Of a stretch of DNA of 64,000 nt, positions 33,291 through 46,734 are shown in pieces. Under the pieces are notes generated by a model that was not told where the DNA came from, did not search any database, and was given only the letters and a program-made list of their open reading frames with translations. A program made the position numbers and the translations under genes. The stretch is from Chamaecyparis obtusa (Eukaryota > Streptophyta > Pinopsida > Cupressales > Cupressaceae), in the NCBI GenBank assembly GCA_027943335.1, contig BSBK01008420.1:62001-126000 (forward strand), in the 5' to 3' direction. Every line of letters starts with the position of its first letter. Positions within the stretch are counted from its first letter, which is position 1.

Positions 33291-34540
33291 AACTGTGCGA
33301 AGCACAGTGGTTCAAAGATAGTCTGTGTTTGATAAAGATATGAAACTGATGTTTGAAATTGATAATTGATATTAGACAGAAGCTGATTGAAAGATTTGAT
33401 ATGAAGATAATAGGTCCTGAATGACCAAAGATAATGTTCACTATAGCAGCGATGAACCAAGGATTGTGAAAAAGTGTCAAAACACCTGATTCCAAACCTT
33501 AGGATTACAAAGAAGTGAGTGACCAGTTCTAAACTCGATTGTTTTAACAGAACTAGCAGGTATCACATCTGAATCCTTCAGTTGCCGAAGAACCAAGGAA
33601 AGAACAATATGATTCGATGGTTGCAAAAATTGATACAATTTACAAGATTAGGAGAATACCAGATTGATATGGATCTTGATGAATCTGATATGGCCTAAGT
33701 GATGATAGATTTGCCTCGAGCGATGAGGTTTTTTGATGAATCAATAACTAGACGTGATTGTTGTCTTGATTACTGAGGAAAGATATGATTTCCATAAAGA
33801 TATGATTTCAAATTTGATTACAGACTTTGAATGATGTGCAATACCATGCCCCCTTCGGGATTAAAATTGAAATCTGACAAGAAAAGTCAGCGTTGATAGT
33901 TTAGAAGCATGTTAATTGATTGGAAAAGTGGTTATACATGTTCAAGAATGCATTCTACATCATTGGAAGGTCCCAAAAGACCAAGTTTGACTAGGTGAAA
34001 CCATGAGTTGACCATAGTTGACCAAGTTGAAATTTTGATAGTTTGATGTAAGATAATTAGTTAAGTTGAATACTAGATTTCTGTGGTGATCGAAGGTCGA
34101 ATATGCAAGCAATAGACCATCCTGGGCCCAAAATTTTAAATCATGATTTTGACTCATTAAATGATCTCAAATTTGAATTTTGATCTCAAAAATGGATTCA
34201 GAACGTTGAAATTAGCCAGGGGTGCAATTTTCATGAAAAACAGAGCACTTTTGAAAATTAGGTCAAATGCTATACAAAGGCCTGAAGTGTCATTTTTAAT
34301 TCATTTCAACCGTTTGACTTTGGAGATTTTGCGGAGCCCTCTAAGAAAGAAAATGGTAGAATACCGAGATCTAAAGGTTCCTATGATTTCGCATTGATTT
34401 GAGTGTAGCTGGAGATACCAGAGACCCCAACAGTATGGACATCCGATAGGTGGACCTCTGTGCCCCTCTGAAAATGCAAATTTTTCATGTTTCATTGCAT
34501 TTTTTAATTTTTTCGTATGTGTTTTGCTTTTTTAATTTTT
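33291..34540. other. Non-coding stretch between polypurine tract and word block
   Basis: AT-rich. No gene is recognised on either strand; the open frames here have no known motif. It lies in the 3' untranslated part of the Tat-like element. Confidence 0.45.
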
Positions 34541-34544
34541 GCAT

Positions 34545-34800
34545 GTGTGAAAACTCGTATGAGTCCCATACCAGACTCGTACGACATTTCATTTGAATGC
34601 ACATTTTCATTTCAAGTATACCCAAGTGTCGTATGAGAGGTACGCTTGTGTCGTACGACATTTCACCGAGTCCCTCGAAACTCGTATGATCCCAGGTGCA
34701 GTGTCGTATGACCATGGATTATTGTTTGGTCTTCTATGGAATGTTGTATGACATTTGATGCCAGTCTAGACTATCGTATGAAAAACAAAGTGTTGAAAAC
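34545..34800. repeat. Block of repeated TCGTATGACA-like words
   Basis: About eight variants of CTCGTATGA or GTCGTACGACATTTC in ~250 bp, at irregular spacing of 20-50 bp. The core CGTACG is palindromic. Related words recur at 46735-47075 and 48665-48915 in the same element. Confidence 0.75.
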
Positions 34801-34959
34801 TAACTTTTATGGCCAAATTTTGACTTTTTTGATGCCTGATGCTGATATTTGACTGGTTGACCTACCTTCTGAAGTACTTGACTGTCCAATTTCTATACTA
34901 TTAGCCTGTTATTGAACCCAATTTCTGATAGAATGCCCTATTTTTGTATGATATAGGTG

Positions 34960-36885
34960 ACATATCCAGATGTACATGTCTGAAATGCATACCCGACTAC
35001 CCAGAGATTATGTATTGCACTTCTGGACCCAATGAGGGTTCATCTTGCTGCCTGTGGATTTGAGTATTTAATTCATTTACCTGACATTAGGGTAAATCAT
35101 GGCCTTTTGACTGCCTTGATTGAGAGATTCCATTTGGAGACACAGATGTTTCATTTGCATACTAGAGAGATGATCGTGACTCCAGAGGACATTTATAGGA
35201 TACTGTGCATTCCATTTCACAGCAGTCGGCATCCTAAGTATGTGAGTTCTGGTCAGGGTGGTCTTCATGCCTTTAAGCATCTATTTGGAGATGATACACA
35301 ATTGATGGGGTCCATTTCTTGGGAGACCCTTGTACAGTGATATGGTCAGATGCACCATTTAGAGTGCATTATTGCTGGTATGATCGGGGAGCTCATCATG
35401 TCAGGCCATCAGTAGAATGGATTTTTGATGGGATGGGCTCTGATGGTAGCACTTCTTATGGCTATGCCCACTGAGCTTGCCTTGGGTCAGTGCCTCTTGG
35501 CACATATGTTTTCAGAGATGCATGAGATCATGTATCAGGATTGCAAGAGCTTTGCTTCAGGAGCTCTTATATTACAGATATGGGCCTAGGAGCATATCCT
35601 AGTATTGAGACTAGTCTTTTAGACACAGTGGTAGCCATAGGAGCCAGTGATATATACATATGCTGGTTATGTCACATAGGTCCATATGGGTCATACCGAG
35701 TACTTCCAGAAATGTCTAGATGACATGACTTTTGTTCATTGGAGGCCATATTTGCAGAGAGGTCTGGCCCACTACGAGGGAGCAATATAGTTTTCTTTTT
35801 CAGAGTCGAGTACTTATTGGCCGCTCTCCCATTGTTCTGGAGAGATTTTTTATTAGCAGAGTGTGGTGTTAGTATGGATGCAGATAGGATACCCCATGAG
35901 AGTACACTGCATATGCTCACATTGTGCGTGAGATCGAGCTTGGATGGACACTAAGGCTCTCCTATTCCTTACATGAAGAGGAGTACAGTGCCATTATAGG
36001 TAGAGATTGGGACTATCAGCCATAGGTTGTCGATGTAGGAGTGACAGACAAATACATTGCATGGCTTGCAAATGATCCCATCCATAGATTCTCAAATCCT
36101 ACGAAGTTGATACCCTCCATGGAGGAGGTGATGGATGTTATAGGTGGTCCTATGGTATAGGGCCCGAGACCATAGGTAGTGCATCCTACACTGCCCAGAC
36201 AGAGAGTGACAGCTCCATTGCAAAGATCATCTAGGCATATGAGGCCTCCTCATCCTTCTACTTCTCCCATAGGTACATCCATAGGGTCACATAGATGATC
36301 CAGGGGTGAGAGGGGTACTTTGGGTAGTGTCAGTGCGACAGATGAGGTGTTGGCAGGTGAGTAGTTTGTAGGTGGTGATGCAGATCCCACATAGGTAGAC
36401 ACTACATTTGATTTGGGTGCGGAGGTTAGATGTCGTAAGGTGTGTAGATCAGATACCACTAGATAGTAGCCAGAGCAGCCAGCATAGGATACATAGATGC
36501 CAATAGCTATAGCAGAGCCTACTATGCCTCTCACTTCATCAGAGATGATTAGATAGCTCAGAGCTTAGGTCTGGGACCTGAAGGTACAGAGTGCTAGATG
36601 GGAGGAGAGGTTTCAGGAGGTAGATAGGTAGTGCACTGAGCTTCATGCAGAGCTTCGCTCAGAGGTTTGGAGACTACAGACAGAGGTGACCCATCAGACC
36701 TCACGGGCCTCCTATTATGTGTCTGCATACTATGTTGTTCCTACTGAGTAGAGAGTACCTACATACTCTGAGTACATGGCAGCCTCAGAGGGAGCTAGGG
36801 CACCGAGGGTAGAGGTCATACCAGATGTACCACCACCTCCTCCACTAGATACTAAGGAGCATGCTGAGAGTTGATTCCTGTGGTC
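34960..36885 (+). pseudogene. Antisense PMD (plant mobile domain) ORF of the Tat-like element
   Basis: The plus strand, opposite to gag-pol, carries a decayed long frame. At 35032-35340 it shows LLTALIERFHLETQMFHLH followed by EMIVTPEDIYRILCIPF, the start signature of the plant mobile domain. Near 35550-35595 SFASGALILQIWA-EHI matches the domain's LLQVWAWEH signature, with a stop in place of the second Trp. A charged, probably coiled-coil tail follows near 36560-36720. Stops and frame changes are frequent. PMD-type extra ORFs, including antisense ones, are known in plant Ty3/gypsy elements. Their role is not established. The start codon is uncertain. Confidence 0.75.
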
Positions 36886-38853
36886 ATGTTTTGACATATT
36901 CTGTTCTTTTTTTATCACTGATATACCATTCTGATTCTAATAGCTTTCCAGAGCTCATTCTTTTGTACATTGTGCCAGTAGTGCACCTATGACACATTTC
37001 AAGATTTTTGATATATATGAGATTGATATTTTGATTGTGACTTCATTTGTACTTGTCATGATGTGGATTTATGATGATATCATGCTATGCTTATGCTATG
37101 ATTAGTGTACAATGTATGTATGGATCGATGTAATGCAATGATTTCTTTCATGTGTATGGATGTTATGCAAATGTAATTGATTATGAAAAGATGTATGTAT
37201 GATTTATGCTGATGAAATGAATGTAATGTAATGTAACAAATGATAATGATATAAGATGTAAATGCAGCGATACACATGATATGTTTGTGCAAGTTGATGA
37301 AGACAAGTACTCAGTCTTATGTCAAAAGGATGTTTAACCCTGGAGGGTTACTGCTTGCGGTTTGATGAAGAGACCTTTAAGTGAGACTTAGCTTTCATTA
37401 GATGTGAAGAATTGATATGAAGAATTGTTTAAGTTTTGAAGTATTTCCAAACAGTTGTGAGATATGCAAACATGTAAAATGCAGAGAGACATGCAAAATG
37501 AAATGCAACCTAAGACCTAGGACCTAGTCACTGATCATGTGTTGATTTGTTATCATCATTAAACTTTTAGGTAACCGGATAAATCAATACAAAAGCCCAC
37601 TAGCCATGAAACCATAGACATATGAATATCAATTTGTATGCACAAGAATCAATACAACACCCACTGGTCAACAACCATGGATATATGAATATTGATTTTG
37701 TTTTCGGAATGTCGGATTAGATATAAGCACCAAGGCATAAATGCCAGGATAACCTGAATATCATGTCCATTTTGATGTAGCAATTTGTATAAGCATCAAA
37801 ACATAAATGTTGTGATGACCTAAATATGCCTTGCATGACAAACACATCAAATAGTGAAGTGATCATTCTAAATCCACTGTGAATTACCTGTAGTGACCCT
37901 TTATCATTCACATCCTTAGGTAAGATCATGTTTTTCACAGTAGGAGAAAGAACTCGCTCAAAAGATAATAGTTAGATCAAACTTCCTTGAATTTTTTGGA
38001 TATCAATGGTTGAGGTACACATGGCCATCCAATTCAAGATAGAGGCTCTTACAGTCGGACACCATTTCAATCCAAAATTTCCAAAGATGTTAGATTTTCA
38101 CATACACAAAGAAAACAAAGAAAAGATTATGCCCCCAGTCATCACTCTCTAAATCCTATAAAGGACATCATCGAAGAGCTCAAAGGGACACAATATGTAA
38201 GAATCTCAATGCGAATCAGTAAGCATACAAGGAGATAAAAGCATGTAAAAAAAAAACATAGATTGTTGTCAGTTGGATGTTTGATTGCATTGCTGTAGAT
38301 GCAAAATCCTTTCTGGAGACAAGACAGACTTGACTGACTCAAATGAAGCTTCAAAGGACTCTAACTAGATATGAGATGTCTAAGATATACCAGAGACCAT
38401 AGGATATGACATTGATTGCCCCCAAGTGTTAAGAATTGATAGGATATAGATGCTTGAACAGAGTGGTGTACATACTGACTTATTGAAAACAAGAATACAA
38501 AAACAAACTGGGAGATGTGTACAAACTAAAGAAAGACTGAAAGCTAGGAAAGACCAAGATTTCACTGATAGATGGAGCATTTTGAAACAAGTGGCACCCA
38601 TTTGCTAGGTTTTCACCATCTTGGTAGAGATTCTATTTTTGCTACCAAGGCGCCTATTTCCAGGTTTTCACCAAGGCACTTTTTTGTATTTTTCATTTTT
38701 TCAATTTTTTTTGTACTTTTGATATTTTTTTATTTTTTTTTGTGAATCATCAAGGAACCTATTGCTAGGTTTTCACCAAGATGTTCATTTTTTTCAAGAC
38801 ATTTTCCAATTTTAAAGATTTTTTTCAGGACATTTTACCATAGACTGAATGTC
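36886..38853. other. Non-coding region between antisense ORF and integrase
   Basis: No gene is recognised. 37030-37270 is rich in ATGTA/ATGCAATG words, like the matching place in the second Tat-like element (56040-56280). 38580-38790 has T-rich runs with repeats of AGGTTTTCACCAAG, also present near 58200-58240. Confidence 0.5.
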
Positions 38854-39990
38854 TTAGGCATAGAATTTCTTCAGATGGAGAATGTTGATTGGTTCTTGGA
38901 GTTGTTCTCCTTCAGTTGTTGAGAGTAGATAGGCACCAGAGCCAAAAGTAACCATGATGATAAAGGGACCTAGCCAGTTAGGTTTGAACTTCCCCTTGCG
39001 TTCTCGATGGGATTGATTTTTAGGATTTTCTCTCAAGACTAGATCGCCAACTTGAAATTCTTTGTGTCTGACTTTCTTATTGTAGCCTCTAGACATTATC
39101 TTCTGATATACTCTAAGATGATCATATGCTACTTGTCTATGCTCATCTAGTAGTTCCAGTTCTTGTAACCTAGACACTCTGTAGTCATCATCAATTACTA
39201 GACCATGCATTCTAATTCTGAGTGATGGGATTTCAACCTCAATAGGCAGTACCACTTCAGACCCATAAACTAAAGTGAAAGGTGTAGCCCCAGTAGGTGT
39301 TCTAATACTTGTTCTGTAGGCCCAAAGAGCTGGATTAATCATGAGATGCCAGTCTCTACCAGTTTTGTTTACTGTTCTATGCAAGATCTTTAATAGATTT
39401 TTGTTAGAAGCCTCTGCTTGGCCATTCCCTTGTGGATAGTAGATAGAAGACCAATGTTGTGTGACCTTGAATTTGGCACATAGATCATCTAGGTCTTTAT
39501 TCCTAAATTGCCCATCGTTATCTATGATTATGGAATGAGGTATCCCATATATGCATATGATATAGTTCAATATGAACATAGATATCTGTTTCCCTATTGC
39601 TTGTGTCAAACGAACCGTCTCTACCCATTTTCTAAAATAATCTATGGCTGTGATTATATGGGTATGTCCATTAGAAGAATGAGGATGAATCATCCTGATA
39701 AGATCAAATGCCCATTGATGGAAAGGCCATTGTGTTGTAGAGGGGATTAGATCCCTCCCTGGAGCATGAATTAGGTTTCCATGTACTTGACACTTTTGAC
39801 AATTCTTAGCAAATTTGATAGCCTCTTTCTCCATTTTAGGCCAATAGTACCCAGCCCTAATAATTTTTCAAGCTAGTGTTAAACCGTTCGAGTGTGACCC
39901 ACAAATACCATCATGGACTTCCTCTAATGCACATTGAGAATCTTCCCATTCTAAACATCTAAGTAGCATACCATCTAGACCTCATTTGTA
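38854..39990 (-). pseudogene. Integrase of the Tat-like element
   Basis: 326 residues are open (38854-39834), the best-preserved part of the element. The zinc finger begins upstream of the open part (near 39940, VHDGICGSHSNG) and is interrupted by a stop before KIIRAGYYWPKM; its CQKC pair is open. The catalytic core shows WAFDLI (Asp), IIDNDGQF (Asp) and GNGQAEASNK (Glu). The C-terminal part has HKEFQVGDLVLRE, KPNWLGPF and ends INILHLKKFYA, a typical Tat integrase end. No chromodomain is present. It shares one reading frame with RT and RNase H. Confidence 0.92.
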
Positions 39991-40107
39991 TAGATCATTA
40001 CCAGTGATGACATATCGGGAGGCATTATGGATAATTTATCTCTTTTCATGGAAGTTGAAGGTATCAGGAATGATTTGGTCTTGGAGATAGGAAAATAGGT
40101 TTTTATA

Positions 40108-40600
40108 TCAAGATGAATCATGACCTACAATAGTGTAGATCATGCAGGTTTTGGGGGAGTCATATGCAGGATAAGATAGTGCTTCCACCAGGAACTCGTA
40201 GTGTAGCTCATGTTCAGGTTGCTGTAATAAAGTAGATAGTGTTTCCATTGCATCGGTAGCCTTGTTCTCTGTTCTAGGAATTTGCTCAAATGTGATAGAT
40301 ATGAAATATTTCTTAAGATCATCTACCATTCTCTTCTAAGGAATGAGCTTTTCATCTTTAGTTTGGTACACATCATTGACTTGATGAATAACAATTTGAG
40401 AGTCTCCATGAATGTGTAGCTCTATTACTCTCCATTCAATTGCTAGTTTCATACCATTCAAGAGAGCTTCATATTCTGCAATATTGTTTGTGTAGGGGAA
40501 CTTTAGTCTGAATGCTTTTAGGATGGAGTATCCTTGAGGAGTTATGAACAATATGCCTACTCCACATCCATTCTATGTATAGGAGCCATCAAAGAACAAT
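40108..40600 (-). pseudogene. Second RNase H (aRNH type) of the Tat-like element
   Basis: Starts with WQLFFDGSYT (Asp), then after a stop NIAEYEALLNGM (Glu), HIHGDSQIVIHQV (Asp) and ENKATDAMETLS (Asp). This D-E-D-D set is complete. It is the extra, archaeal-like RNase H that defines Tat elements and presumably does the catalytic work. Two stops interrupt it. Confidence 0.87.
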
Positions 40601-41268
40601 TGCCATTCTCTAGAAGATAGGTGCATAGTAGAGGAGTCTAGAAATTCCATTTGCATTGGTGTGTCATCAAACATGGGTGCATCCGATAGTTGATGAGCAA
40701 TAACTTGACCATTTATAGCTTTTCTTTCAACATATTCAATGTCAAATTTGCTTAGAAGCATGACCCATTTAGTTAGTCTACCTGTGAGGGCAGCCTTGTT
40801 GAGTAGGTATTTTAATGGATCAATTTTTGCTACTAGATGCATGGTATGAGCTAACATATAGTGTCTTAGTTTCTATGATGCAAAGATCATAGCGAGACAA
40901 GCTTTCTCAATCATAGAATAGTTCTTTTCATATGCCACCAATGTTCTACTTATATAATAAATGGCTCTTTCCTTTTTCTCTTCATCATGTTGCACTAGCA
41001 ATGCCCCCAGTGATGTGGCTGTTGTGGAGACATATAAGATCAATGGCTTCCCATGAATAGGAGGCATCAAGATAGGAAGATTTGATAGATACTTCTTGAT
41101 ATGGTTAAAGTTGTTTTCACATTCTTCATTCCATGCAAAGGTCACACCTTTATGTAATGTTTTTGTAAAAGGCTGTGATATGTCCACTAGTTGTGATATG
41201 AATCTTCTGATAGATTGAACTCTTCCTTGCAACATCCTCATTTGACTAATATTAGTGGGAGGATGCAT
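40601..41268 (-). pseudogene. First RNase H, degenerate, of the Tat-like element
   Basis: Follows RT in the same frame. KPLILYVSTTATSLGALLVQ stands where classical RNase H has a catalytic DAS motif; here the Asp is absent (VST). AIYYISRTL, YSMIEKACLAMIFAS, LTGRLTKWVMLLSKFDI and KAINGQVIAHQLSD then match the rest of the domain. Loss of catalytic residues in this copy is known for the Tat branch, where it acts as a connection domain. A stop lies near 40873. Confidence 0.83.
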
Positions 41269-42117
41269 CTCTATTATAGCCTTGACTTTAGCCAGATCAA
41301 CTTCAATGCCCTTCTTTGAAACTATGTATCCTAAGAGCTTTCCAGAAGTGACACCAAAAGCACACTTCTTAGGATTTAGTCAGAGACTAAACTTTTCCAT
41401 TCTATCTAGGATCATGCTCAAGTCCTTTAGATGTTAAGTTCTGATCATAGATTTTGCTAAAGTATCATCAACATAATCTTCCATAGTTTAATGCATCATG
41501 TCGTAGAAAATAGATGTCATTGCTCTTTGATATGTAGCTCCAACATTTTTAAGCCCAAATGGCATGACATTCCAACAGAAGGTGCCCCATGCACATCTGA
41601 AAGCAATTTTCTCTTCGTCCTCTAGAGCAATTTTTATTTGGTTACATCCAGAGAAACCATCCATTAAGGAATACATCTTGAAACCCATAGTCATGTCCAC
41701 TATCATATCAATGTTAGGTAGTGGAAAGTCATCCTTAAGGCATGCTCTATTCACATCTCTAAAGTCTGTGCACACTCTGATTGACCTATCTGGTTTAGAA
41801 ATAGGTACAATATTAGAGATCCACTCTGCATAGTCAATAACTTGGATGAATTCGACATTTAGGAGCTTCTCTAATTTAGCTTTTACCAAGAGTGCAACAT
41901 GAGGATGCATCTTTCTTAATTTTTCCTTGACAGGTTTGACATTTGGAGTGATAGATAAATGATGCATTATGAGATTAGGAACCAATCCTGGCATATCTGA
42001 ATATTTCCATGCAAATTTGATCTTCTTCTCTGCTAGGAATGTTGTAAATTTTTGCTTCTCTTCTTCTGATAATGATTGTGCTACATGTACCAATTGTGGT
42101 TCCTCTGTTGTACCCAA
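41269..42117 (-). pseudogene. Reverse transcriptase of the Tat-like element
   Basis: Open at 41488-42117. Motifs are WISNIVPISKPDRSIRVCTD, RACLKDDFPLPNID, MYSLMDGFSGCNQIKI and MPFGLKNVGATYQRAM. After one stop the frame continues to MEDYVDDTLAKS, the YVDD catalytic box, and to NPKKCAFGV. The GLKNVGATYQRAM form points to the non-chromovirus (Tat/Athila) half of Ty3/gypsy. The frame upstream continues to ~42230, where a frameshift joins it to the gag-protease frame. Confidence 0.92.
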
Positions 42118-42205
42118 ATTGATGGATTGAGTGGGCTCAATTAGAACTAGAGATCTATCCTATAAATGACTCAGAAGGAAATCAAATATCTTATCCTTAG
42201 GTGCC

Positions 42206-43444
42206 TCAAAGGTTTTCACCTCTGGATACGTCTTTTATTTTTACTTTTGTAGGTTCTGAGACTGCCACAAAGTGGTTTTCACCCTCAGAACTCTTTTTCT
42301 TTTTCTTTTTATTCTTGTTTTTCTGACTAGGATATTTGATGTCTGACTCAGTCGTGCTAGCGCTTGGTTCACTGATGGAAGTACTCATAGGCTCAACTAA
42401 ATTGAGGTAGAAAGAAAGGGCATAGTCATTCGAGAAGGTATAAATACCATGGCTCAGATTCATGGAGATTTGATCAATAAGTTCTAGATATTTGATAGTC
42501 AAAGTAGGGAAAGATTGGGAGATAGTGTTTACGGATATGGATTTGTCATCATTGGTCCTAACTTGACACTCAAGTTCAAACGTGATACTACAACTTAAGA
42601 CATCCAATTCATGAATAGGCTCAATGTCATCATGGGAGTCCAATTCAGCCATAGGTGGATCAGACTCGATACGTTCATCATTTCACTCTAAACTTACATT
42701 GGTCGGAGGTGCATATTGGTGAATAACATCAACATGTTTCTTTGTGATAGGCTCATCTTCATCTGGTTCTGGAATGGCTCCCCATTCATAGTCATTTAAT
42801 TCAACTTCTGATTTAGGATCTCTAGGAAATCTTAGAACATGAGTAAAGTCAGGGTGAATACCCCAAGAAGGGTTACCCTCAAATTCTAATTTGTATTCAT
42901 ACTTATGAGAATTTGTCTTAGAATCACTACCACTTCCCTCTTCTTGATTGTTTTCGAGATTAGCTAGTTCTTGTGTTGCAACTATCTCTTCATTGATAGT
43001 AGGTTCTTGTGTTTCTACTACATTAATTCTTTTGATAGGATCATCTTTATCATCAAGAAGGTCTTTGATCTGCTTAGGCAATTTTTCATAGGGGATGAGT
43101 TCTGAACTATCTGAATCACTATCAGATGGTTTTGTTTCTTCTTTCTTAAGAAGAGGTTCCCCTGGTGCGATCTGCTCTATGACATGAGAGCAATTACCTT
43201 TGAGGTGATAGGGTTTCTTCTTAAAGCCTAAGCCAACTTTGTTTTTATTTTCTCTACTAGTATGTGGGAGAGGTACCTCAAGACCTTTTCCTTTGATTCC
43301 TAGAGGTCCTTTACCTAAATATCTCATCTTAGCTATTAATTTATCTCCTAGACCATATGACTTGGAAGGGATTTTGGAGACTGTAGAGTCACTAGTTTGA
43401 ACAACTTGAGATTTAGGTTCATCTTTGTATAGCCATGATAGCAC
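42206..43444 (-). pseudogene. Protease-RT linker with G-patch-like segment
   Basis: Acidic, low-complexity linker open at 42683-43444 and 42206-42652. The segment MRYLGKGPLGIKGKGLEVPL resembles the G-patch-like stretch found after protease in Tat-type polyproteins. A poly-Lys run (KNKNKKKKKKSS) precedes the frameshift to pol near 42230. No catalytic motif. Confidence 0.7.
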
Positions 43445-43537
43445 AGCCTCATCCTCTTCAAATTCTTGCTTGGATACTTGTTCTGCTACAAAATTCTTTT
43501 TATATGCTTCAAGAGGTTCTTTAGAGTCTGGTTTGGA

Positions 43538-44323
43538 TTATTTCAAAGATTTCCCATAAGACTTAGGTGAGATAGGGAGAGATGTCAAAGATAAGACTGG
43601 CTCGATAGTATATTCTCCCATACCATTTTCTTTGATATTAACCTCTTTTGCAAGATCTTCCATTTTAGATGTGGATGCTTCTTTAGTTGGTTCAATGGGA
43701 GATTCTCTATTATTAGGCACAAGCTTATCTGCACTTTCCTTCAAGGTGTTGCAAGTTGTATTCAGATCCGTGGGGATAGTAACCTCTACTCCTTCATACA
43801 GAAACTTCAAACATTGATGGTATGTAGAAGGAATAGCTTGCATTTCATGTATCCATGGTCTCCGTAGAAGGACGTTGTAGGCCAAAGGTAGATCAAGCAC
43901 TTGACAAATGGTATCTTTGATAACTGGACCCACTCTGATAGGTAAGACAATGGTGCCTTTAGAAGATCTTTCTTGTTCATCATAGGCCTTGATAGTTATT
44001 TTCTTTCTAGGATCAATAGCCAATTCTGAAAATCCCAATTGTGTGATCAAGCAGTAACAAATGTTTAGGCCAGTGCCCCCATCTATCAACACACATTTGA
44101 CTCTATGGTTCTGGATCAAGACTTCTATATGAAAAGGCTGATTATGTGGGTGACTCAAGGAGTTGTCATCTTCCTCTGAAAAGGAGATATATTGCGGAGA
44201 TGTAAGATGTCCAACCATAGTCTGGAACCTATCTAAATCAAGGTCATCAGGAACATTGGAACCGAGCAAAGCTTTATCGAGAATGGCTCTATGAGCTAGA
44301 GATATTTGAAGCAACTCAAACAT
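43538..44323 (-). pseudogene. Aspartic protease region of the Tat-like element
   Basis: 261 open residues. The active-site region reads KCVLIDGGTGLNICYCL, with DGG instead of the DSG/DTG of most retroelement proteases; the DGG form is common in Tat-type elements. YNVLLRRPWIHEM matches the ILGRPW-like motif further on. The N-terminal MFELLQISLAHRAILDKAL segment is typical of this family. It continues in frame, after stops, from Gag. Confidence 0.82.
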
Positions 44324-44329
44324 GGATAT

Positions 44330-46281
44330 TTTTGCATTAGTGTGCTGGAGTTTTCAAACAATGCTATAAGATGTAGGCCTTGTATCCTTTGGATTGGAAG
44401 ATTTGGAAGCAACCTTCTGTTTAGAAGTAGATGAAAGATTGAAAGGCACCTTAGGGACATTTGATGAATCTGGGATTTCTCCTTTCAGATGCATTTGAGC
44501 TTGTGATCGAGTAACTATGTTAGTTGAGGAATGATTTCTATCTCTTCATACAATTGTGATGACATTGCAACTTTCAGAGAGACATGGTTCAACCATATTG
44601 ATGACATCATTATTTCCAGGGTAGGCATAGTTGACTTTTGCCCCCATATTAGGCTAAGAAGTTGAAACTTCTTGACCATGTTTCAAAAATGGTTCTGTGA
44701 ATGTTGTATGATCATTATTGCTCTATGGATTTTCAATTGTGATGTCTCCACTATCGATCACATCTTGAATGGTATGCTTCAAGTGGTAGCAACTACTAGT
44801 TTTGTGACCTTTACTCCAATGGAAATCACAAAATTCATTTTCTCTCCACCATTTCGGTTTGGGGTCCTGATCATTTTATCAGATTGGTGGTAAAGAGATG
44901 ATGTTATTAGATAGTAGAGTTTTCATAGCTGATTCTAAAGACTCTCCTAGGGGAGTAAATTTTTTATGTTTATCCCATTTTTTGTATTCTGGCTTCCTTT
45001 GAGATGGTTGAGAAGACTTTTGCTCTGAAGCTTTAATGGATTGAGTACCAAGAGTGAGAATGTAGGCTAGTGCCTTTGATGGGGCACACATAGTTTCAAC
45101 AACACCATCTGTGATGATGCCTTTGTTCTTGTTCCAATTTTTGTTCATGTCTTTAGAACTGGATCCAAATTCATACTTTTCTTTTTGAAGTGTGATTTCT
45201 CCTTTTTTTACAAGCACTTTTTCAATTTTGATAGCATTATCCACCATCTTGTCAAAAGATGTATGATCTTGCATTTGTAAGGATAATTGATTTCTAGAAC
45301 AAGGTTATAGATGAAGATTTCTAGTTTTTCTATTTTTGGAATAGGTCTGGCATATAGAGAGAACTTCTTCCTCCATCTCTTGAGAAATGTTAGGAATGGT
45401 TCCCCTGGGTATTGTTTGAGATTACAGATATCAATCATGGTGACTGGGTGCTGAATATTGTAGGAGTATTGCTGGTAGAACAATTTGATCAACTCCTTAA
45501 AAGTTTTGATAGTAGAAGGCAGTCTAGAGAACTAGTGGATGGCTGCTCCCCCTAGAGATCGAGGGAAGAGATGCATCAGATAGGTCGGTTCATGCATCAA
45601 CTCCATTGATTGCATACAGAATTCTCTGACATGATCTTGAGGATCGGAGTGTCCAGCATACTTGTCATACTTTGGCATCTCCACTCTTTTTGGAAATGGT
45701 GGCATATACAAGTCTTTTTCAAATGGAAAAGAACATAGAGCCTCCATGGAGAACTCTTTAGGTTCCTTCTCTTTCTTGAGATTGTTAAGTTCAACTTGTA
45801 TAGCATGCATCTATTTCATCATAGCTATGAGTGGATTCTCTTCCTCATGTGTAATGATGTCTTCAACATTAAAGTTGGGAGGAAGTTTAGCTCCTTGATG
45901 AGCTAATTGTAAAAAGTATGCTTCTCTATCTTCTTTCAAGAAATGCTTCATCATTCATTTGAAGTTATCATCATTTTGATACTGAGCAATTTCTTTAGGT
46001 GTGGGTTCTTGATCTACACCATGTTGAGATTGAGCTCTTTGAGAGCCAAAATTTGTCCCTACTTGAGACATGGTATTATTTTGTGGACTCCCTGGATTAG
46101 ATTGATGAGGGGTATGTTGAGTACCTCCATGAGTTGATGGAGGAGGTATGTAACTAGATTTCAATCGATAGTTGCCAAGACCGTCATCCTCGTAAAGACT
46201 AGAATTGATGAGTTGCTTAAGAGTTGGAGTTTGGAGAGTGGTGATAGATTTCTTGTGAGAGGAAGCTCTAGTCTCCACCAT
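44330..46281 (-). pseudogene. gag: Gag of the Tat-like element
   Basis: Start at 46281 (MVETRASSHKKS). Core motifs are PPFPKRVEMPKYDKYAGHSD, GGAAIH, FKELIKLFYQQYSYNIQ and FLTFLKRWRKKFSLYARPIP, a normal plant gypsy Gag core. A frameshift lies near 45270. After it come a Lys/Ser-rich part and a knuckle-like NEFCDFHWSKGHKTSSCYHLK (CX2H...H...C) near 44800. Stops are at ~45955, 45811, 45532 and several places below 44879. The plus-strand open frames over it are shadows. Confidence 0.85.
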
Positions 46282-46734
46282 TCACCTCAAGTGAAATAAA
46301 AGAATAAGATCTAGATAACCGAAGAATGAATTGAATCAAGATGATCAGATGATGCAACCTTGTCAAGGTTTGATTGATTTGAAGATTTGATTAGATGTGG
46401 ATGAAGGATACTATGCCCTGGATGTATGGGTAGGTTCCCAAAAGATAGTGGACAAGATATCACAACACTTAGTCATTTTGATGATTGATCGAAGATTGAT
46501 AGTTATGACAAGGTTTTGACACAAGATGATAAGGACTCAAATCGATTAAATAGAAGGCTGAATCGAATTCAAAAGGCCACTTTATGAAAATGATTGGACT
46601 CTTAATAGGTACTACTCTATTCCTAACACAGTGATTCATTCGATGGATTCTGAAATTAGGCTGAAAAAGCTAAATATCTGACAATTTTGACAATTTTTTT
46701 GACAACTTTCAAAAAATTTCCCAAACGACACTCT

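Noticed and set aside
42118..42240. A spliced intron between protease and RT, as in Ogre elements
   Set aside because: The two frames overlap and join by a simple frameshift near 42230; no convincing donor and acceptor pair is needed.
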